DNA from: Paenibacillus antri
GTDB lineage: Bacteria; Bacillota; Bacilli; Paenibacillales; YIM-B00363
Direction: 5' to 3'
Assembly (NCBI RefSeq): GCF_005765165.1
Contig: NZ_VCIW01000002.1
Span: 372,001 to 436,000 of the forward strand
Length of the DNA: 64,000 bases
Part shown: one piece after another, positions 60,415 to 64,000 of the stretch
Layout: each line of letters begins with the position of its first letter
Position numbering within the stretch: position 1 is the stretch's first letter
The notes under the pieces: generated by a model
Database searches by the model: none
Told to the model about the DNA's origin: nothing
Seen by the model: the letters and a program-made list of their open reading frames with translations, nothing else
Translations under genes and position numbers: made by a program

Positions 60415-62094
60415 ATGAAGCGGATGACATTCGCCGCGGTCGCGCTGCTGCTCGCGTTATCCGCCTGCATCGGAGGGGAAAGCCCCGGCAATGAGAGGTC
60501 CGGCGATGCGGACTTGGATCGGGAGGAAAGCTTGTCCATGACGGATCCGCTATATCGATACGACCCGCCGATCGAGGTGTCGACCGTTCGCAGTACCGAC
60601 CAAGCGATGAAATTCGTCGAAGGGGAATCGCTAGACGATAACATCTGGACGAGGATCTTCGAAGAACGGTACGGCATCCGAGTCCGTAATTTATGGATCG
60701 TCGATTCGCTGCAATATGCTCAGAAGCTGAACATCTCGATCGCGTCGGGAGAGCTGCCGGACTTCTTCCTCGCCTCGAAGGAGGAGATGAAGCGGCTGCA
60801 CGAAGCCGGCCAGCTCGAGGACCTGTCCGGCTTGCTGCAACAGTACGGTAGTCCGTTTCTGAAAGAGCTGCTCCGGCAGGACGACGGCGTCAGCCTGCAG
60901 GCCGCGACGTTCGACGGCAAGCTGGCCGGACTGCCGAAGATGATGGTGAACGGCGGCGTCAGCACGGCGGAGATGCTGTGGGTGCGCGTCGATTGGCTAA
61001 AGAAGCTCGGCTTGCCCGAGCCGCGGACGATCGACGACGTCGTCGACATCGCGACGGCGTTCGCCAAGAACGATCCGGACGGGAACGGGATCGACGATAC
61101 CTCGGGGCTTGGCGTCAACAACGAGTTGTTTCTGTATCACGGTTCGCTCAAAGGGTTTTTCAACGGCTTCGGCGCATACCCGGAAATCTGGATCGAGGAT
61201 TCGGACGGTCGACTCGTCTTCGGGTCGATCCAACCGGAGATGAAGACGGCGCTGGCCCGCCTCCGGAACATGTACGCGGCGGGAGTCATCGATCCGGAGT
61301 TCGCGGTCAAGCCTTGGACGAAGCTGACGGAGGAGATCGCGTCGGGCAAGCTCGGATTGGCTTACGGCTCCGTCTCGGACGGAGGCTACATCCATAAGGT
61401 GAACGTCGACAACGACCCGAATGCGGAGTGGAAACCGTATCCGATCGCTTCCGCCGACGGGGCTCCCGCGAAGCCGCAGCTTATGGACGCCGCGGACAGC
61501 TTCTACGTCGTTAAGAAGGGAGCGCGGCATCCGGAGGCGATGATCAAGCTGGCGAACATCTATCTTCGGCACTTCTACGAGATCAATTACGCGCCGGAGC
61601 CGAACCCGTTCGTCTCCAGCCCCGACGGCATCTTCCCGGGCCGGTACCAACCGGTCACGATCGACCCGCTCACGGTGAACTTGGAAGCGTATCGGCAGGT
61701 ACAAGAGGCCTTGTCTTCGGGAGAAGGCGACGGGCTCCCGTTTCCGGCCAGTCTGCATTACGACCGGCTGACGCAATACTTCGCCGGCGACCGAGACATG
61801 TGGTTTTCCTCGGCAGTCTTCGGGCCCGAGGGCTCGTACAGCGTGATCGACGCGTACGACAATAGCGGAGGGGGGCGCTTCAACGCTTTCCAAGGCGCGG
61901 CGACGCCGACGATGGTCGAGCGCTTGGCGCCCTTGCTTCGGCTGCAAGACGAAACCTTCACGCGGATCATCATGGGCGAGGGACCTCTCGAACAATTCGA
62001 CCGATACGTCGAGGAGTGGCGCCGCTTCGGGGGAGACCGGATGACGGAGGAAGTGAACCGTTGGGCCTCGCAACCGCATAACAACGATCGGTAA
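60415..62094 (+). CDS. Lipoprotein solute-binding protein 2, paralogue of the upstream one
   Basis: A 559-residue binding protein. Lipobox LLALSACIGG gives the lipidated Cys near residue 18. It matches the protein at 53297 over almost the whole length, including NLWIVDSLQYAQKLN, NDPDGNGIDDTSGLG, and GFFNGFGAYP. It begins five bases after the regulator gene and has no permease genes of its own, so it may feed the same permeases or act as a sensor for the YesM-type kinase. A terminator follows. Confidence 0.9.
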   Translation: MKRMTFAAVALLLALSACIGGESPGNERSGDADLDREESLSMTDPLYRYDPPIEVSTVRSTDQAMKFVEGESLDDNIWTRIFEERYGIRVRNLWIVDSLQYAQKLNISIASGELPDFFLASKEEMKRLHEAGQLEDLSGLLQQYGSPFLKELLRQDDGVSLQAATFDGKLAGLPKMMVNGGVSTAEMLWVRVDWLKKLGLPEPRTIDDVVDIATAFAKNDPDGNGIDDTSGLGVNNELFLYHGSLKGFFNGFGAYPEIWIEDSDGRLVFGSIQPEMKTALARLRNMYAAGVIDPEFAVKPWTKLTEEIASGKLGLAYGSVSDGGYIHKVNVDNDPNAEWKPYPIASADGAPAKPQLMDAADSFYVVKKGARHPEAMIKLANIYLRHFYEINYAPEPNPFVSSPDGIFPGRYQPVTIDPLTVNLEAYRQVQEALSSGEGDGLPFPASLHYDRLTQYFAGDRDMWFSSAVFGPEGSYSVIDAYDNSGGGRFNAFQGAATPTMVERLAPLLRLQDETFTRIIMGEGPLEQFDRYVEEWRRFGGDRMTEEVNRWASQPHNNDR

Positions 62095-62098
62095 CAAG

Positions 62099-62146
62099 CA
62101 AGGTGCCGCCCCCAGCTCGAGATGACGGGGAACAGCACCTTGTTTT
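62099..62146 (+). terminator. Terminator after binding protein 2
   Basis: Outer stem CAAGGTGC with GCACCTTG and inner CCCC/GGGG pairing, then TTTT. It separates this operon from the convergent regulator gene. Confidence 0.75.
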
Positions 62147-62160
62147 GCGTCTTCATAGGT

Positions 62161-63564
62161 TTACTTCGCCGGCGCGAATCCGCCGATCGCGGACAATTGG
62201 GAGATCGTCGTCTCGATGCTCTGCAAGCCCATCCAATACATGTTCATGGCGGCCAACAATCGTTCGCGATCGCCGGCTCGGAGCTCTAGATCGTATAACT
62301 GGGCATACGTATGGACGATGTCGCGATACATCCCGAACCGAGACGGACGATAGCCGGCTTCTTCGCCTTCCCATTCCGCCGCCTGGCGCAGGGCGGGAAT
62401 GCTGTACGTATGCCTTCGGATGTGCAGCTGCGATTCGAAAGACGAGACGAAATCGATGAACGCGCGTCCCGCCTCCTTCTGCTTCGATCGCCGATTGAGC
62501 GCCAGCCCGATCGTCAGCAGAAGCGTCTTGGGCGTATGAACGTACGGCAGCGGGGCGATGTCGAACGTAAGGTCCGCGTTCCGCATTCGATTCAAGTTAA
62601 AATACGATGTCATCATCACGGATACCTTCTGCTGCGCGAACAGCCGCTCGACGCCGAAGTCGTTCTCGGACAGCAGAACGGAGAACATCTTCTGCCTGTG
62701 TATCAGGTCGTAGCACGTTTGAATGCTGTCGAGAATCGGAGCGCAGGACCAATCGAGCTTGCCGGAGCGCTGCGCCGCGAAGTCGACCCCGCTCTGTAGA
62801 ATGAAGATCGGCCAACGGTTCGACGTGCTCGGGTAAAAGTAAAACGGAAGGATGACGTCCCCGTGTTCGCTCTCCAGCAGCTCCAAACATTCCATGAATT
62901 CCGACCATGTCCAATCCATCGGCGGCTCGGGAACGCCTCGTTCGGCGAAATGCCGCTTGTTATAACATAAGACGACCGGCGAGAAAATGATCGGCTTCAC
63001 CAGCAACCGGCCGTTCGCCCGGTACGGATCCGATAAATACGGATAGAGGCCGTCGTCTTCCTCGAGCGGCTCGAACCGGTCTTCGAGATCGTCGTCGGCG
63101 TCGAAAAATTGGCGGAAGTGAATCTGATTGATCGCGATGACGTCCACGATTTCGTTCTTGAGGTAGTAGTCCGCGACGTCGAAGTAATTGGACAGCTGCA
63201 GCGGCACGAGCTTCACGCGAATGTGCGGATATCGCAGCTGAAAGCGTTCGGTCAAGCGGTTCAAGTCGACGTCGTCGACGAGCGTGGGATAATATCCGAC
63301 CGAGATCGATACCGCCTTGTGTTCCCGCGTATCCGTCACGCGAATGCCGACGCGCGGGATGCGTTCGATCAGCGATTCGGCGACCAGTTCGTCCAATCCC
63401 TTCTGCACGGAATTAATGCTGAGGCGGTATTGCTTGCTTAGCTGATTGATGGAAGGGATGAAGGTCCCGCTTTGAAGTTTCCCCGACACGATATCGTTCC
63501 GCAAGGCGCCGATCATCTCGTCCATGCGTTCGCGGAACGTCGTGCGACTCGGCTTATTCTCCAC
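62161..63564 (-). CDS. Transcriptional regulator: GntR winged helix fused to a solute-binding-protein-like domain
   Basis: A 467-residue protein on the minus strand. Residues about 10-80 are a GntR winged helix (GTFIPSINQLSKQYRLSINS, then SLIERIPRVGIRV). Residues about 90-430 resemble a family-1 solute-binding protein: SVGYYPTLVDD, WTWSEFMECLEL and AGRAFIDFVSSFES. There is no signal peptide or membrane segment, so it is cytoplasmic and probably binds an imported sugar directly. It ends 14 bases from the preceding terminator and is divergent from the secreted-protein gene at the window end. Confidence 0.85.
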   Translation of the reverse strand: MENKPSRTTFRERMDEMIGALRNDIVSGKLQSGTFIPSINQLSKQYRLSINSVQKGLDELVAESLIERIPRVGIRVTDTREHKAVSISVGYYPTLVDDVDLNRLTERFQLRYPHIRVKLVPLQLSNYFDVADYYLKNEIVDVIAINQIHFRQFFDADDDLEDRFEPLEEDDGLYPYLSDPYRANGRLLVKPIIFSPVVLCYNKRHFAERGVPEPPMDWTWSEFMECLELLESEHGDVILPFYFYPSTSNRWPIFILQSGVDFAAQRSGKLDWSCAPILDSIQTCYDLIHRQKMFSVLLSENDFGVERLFAQQKVSVMMTSYFNLNRMRNADLTFDIAPLPYVHTPKTLLLTIGLALNRRSKQKEAGRAFIDFVSSFESQLHIRRHTYSIPALRQAAEWEGEEAGYRPSRFGMYRDIVHTYAQLYDLELRAGDRERLLAAMNMYWMGLQSIETTISQLSAIGGFAPAK

Positions 63565-63665
63565 TAGGCGACTCTCCTCTCTCCCTTATTTTTCTATCTC
63601 TTGTTATTTTAGCTCAGCAATAAAAAAAGACAACACAAAACCAGGCAAACGATACGTCGGCCATA

Positions 63666-63694
63666 TTGACAGGCAGATGGGTGAATAATACAAT
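63666..63694 (+). promoter_or_regulatory. Sigma-A promoter for the terminal secreted-protein gene
   Basis: Consensus TTGACA (63666-63671), 17-base spacer, TACAAT (63689-63694). A 130-base leader follows before the start codon, holding GATATAGATATGATA and a TGCTGCTCTTTTTTTGC stretch of unknown role. Confidence 0.75.
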
Positions 63695-63834
63695 AACCCG
63701 TAGATGTGATATAGATATGATACAGAAAATGGAGGTAGATGCCAAGGGGAATCGGAACGTTGCTGCTCTTTTTTTGCCATTACATGTCAGAAAATTATTG
63801 CAATTCTTATAACGACGAACGGGGAGTGAAACGA

Positions 63835-64000
63835 TTGAGGCGCAAAAGCATTCGATTACTGGCCCTCTTCACGATTTGTTTTTGTTTACTTGCGCAAACG
63901 CTTCCGACGCAACATCAGGTCGCCGAAGCCGCGGACGTCTTCGGCGCGACGTTGACGAACCCGGGCTTCGAGCTGGAATCGACCGAAGGAGCGGTTCCGG
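63835..64000 (+). CDS. N-terminus of a secreted protein, cut by the window edge
   Basis: TTG start after GGGGAG, followed by a signal peptide: basic MRRKSIR, hydrophobic LLALFTICFCLLAQ and a cleavage region near VAEAAD. The mature part begins FGATLTNPGFELE, as seen in secreted Paenibacillus carbohydrate-active proteins with an N-terminal beta-sandwich. An in-frame ATG 96 bases upstream would add 32 residues before the signal peptide and is less likely. The rest lies outside the window. Confidence 0.75.
   Translation, partial: MRRKSIRLLALFTICFCLLAQTLPTQHQVAEAADVFGATLTNPGFELESTEGAVP

Noticed and set aside
63739-63834. Upstream ATG for the last gene
   Set aside because: It is in frame and follows GGAGG, but only three bases away, and would bury the signal peptide 32 residues inside the protein.

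Overview
The window looks like the chromosome of a GC-rich, endospore-forming Gram-positive bacterium of the Paenibacillaceae (Paenibacillus or Cohnella type). This is inferred from the gene set: a gerP spore-coat permeability operon followed by a GerA-type germinant receptor operon, YesM/YesN-type two-component control of LplA/LplB/LplC-type sugar transport, many glycoside hydrolases, strong AGGAGG ribosome-binding sites and frequent ATGA/GTGA stop-start overlaps. No rRNA, tRNA, CRISPR array, phage or intact insertion sequence was seen.

Region 1 (1-6.7 kb) is a compact oxidative catabolic cluster: the end of a permease, a haem-oxygenase-like diiron oxygenase (HDO) with a complete set of six metal ligands, an aldehyde dehydrogenase, an HbpS/GlcG-type protein, an FCD-type GntR regulator, two [2Fe-2S] ferredoxins, an unrecognised 100-residue protein and an aspartate-dehydrogenase-like protein. 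Copies of a TTGGTATACCAA-type palindrome lie ahead of the HDO gene, over the gntR ribosome-binding site, and between the divergent second ferredoxin and nadX. They outline a local regulon. This cluster is the best candidate for an undescribed pathway.

Region 2 (6.7-20.9 kb) is a spore and signalling region: an Hsp20-like protein, gerPA-PE, the A, B and C receptor subunits plus a small D-like subunit, a membrane histidine kinase with an inserted GGDEF-like domain, corA, a sugar isomerase/epimerase, a DUF5317-like membrane protein followed by two nearly identical 34-residue membrane peptides, a GGDEF plus HD-GYP protein, and an MgtC-type protein. Region 3 (21-24.6 kb) has a GntR-dgoD pair for galactonate, a class I cyclic-di-GMP riboswitch ahead of a 56-residue protein, and a stand-alone pyrB.

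Region 4 (24.6-34.7 kb) is one long sugar operon: class II aldolase-like protein, DUF1537 acid-sugar kinase, DeoR regulator, SIS isomerase, zinc-motif-less ROK kinase, GH38 alpha-mannosidase, GH36/raffinose-synthase-type enzyme, and a 53-codon remnant of a GH2 beta-galactosidase just before a strong terminator. A cluster of short inverted repeats follows. Region 5 (34.9-46.3 kb) holds an LLM flavin oxidoreductase, a small coiled-coil protein, a nucleoside hydrolase, an AraC regulator and a sugar cluster (two Gfo/Idh/MocA dehydrogenases, a fucose/arabinose isomerase-like protein, a large unrecognised protein, a GH3 hexosaminidase).

Region 6 (46.5-64 kb) has a 1452-residue secreted modular glycoside hydrolase, a GH2 beta-mannosidase, and a carbohydrate transport island: lipoprotein binding protein, two permeases, a YesM/YesN kinase-regulator pair, a second paralogous binding protein, and a divergent regulator that joins a GntR DNA-binding domain to a complete solute-binding-protein-like domain. 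No ABC ATPase is encoded here, so a shared MsmX-type ATPase elsewhere is inferred. The window ends in the start of another secreted protein. The mannosidases and binding proteins suggest use of mannan- or galactomannan-like plant glycans, but substrates are inference.
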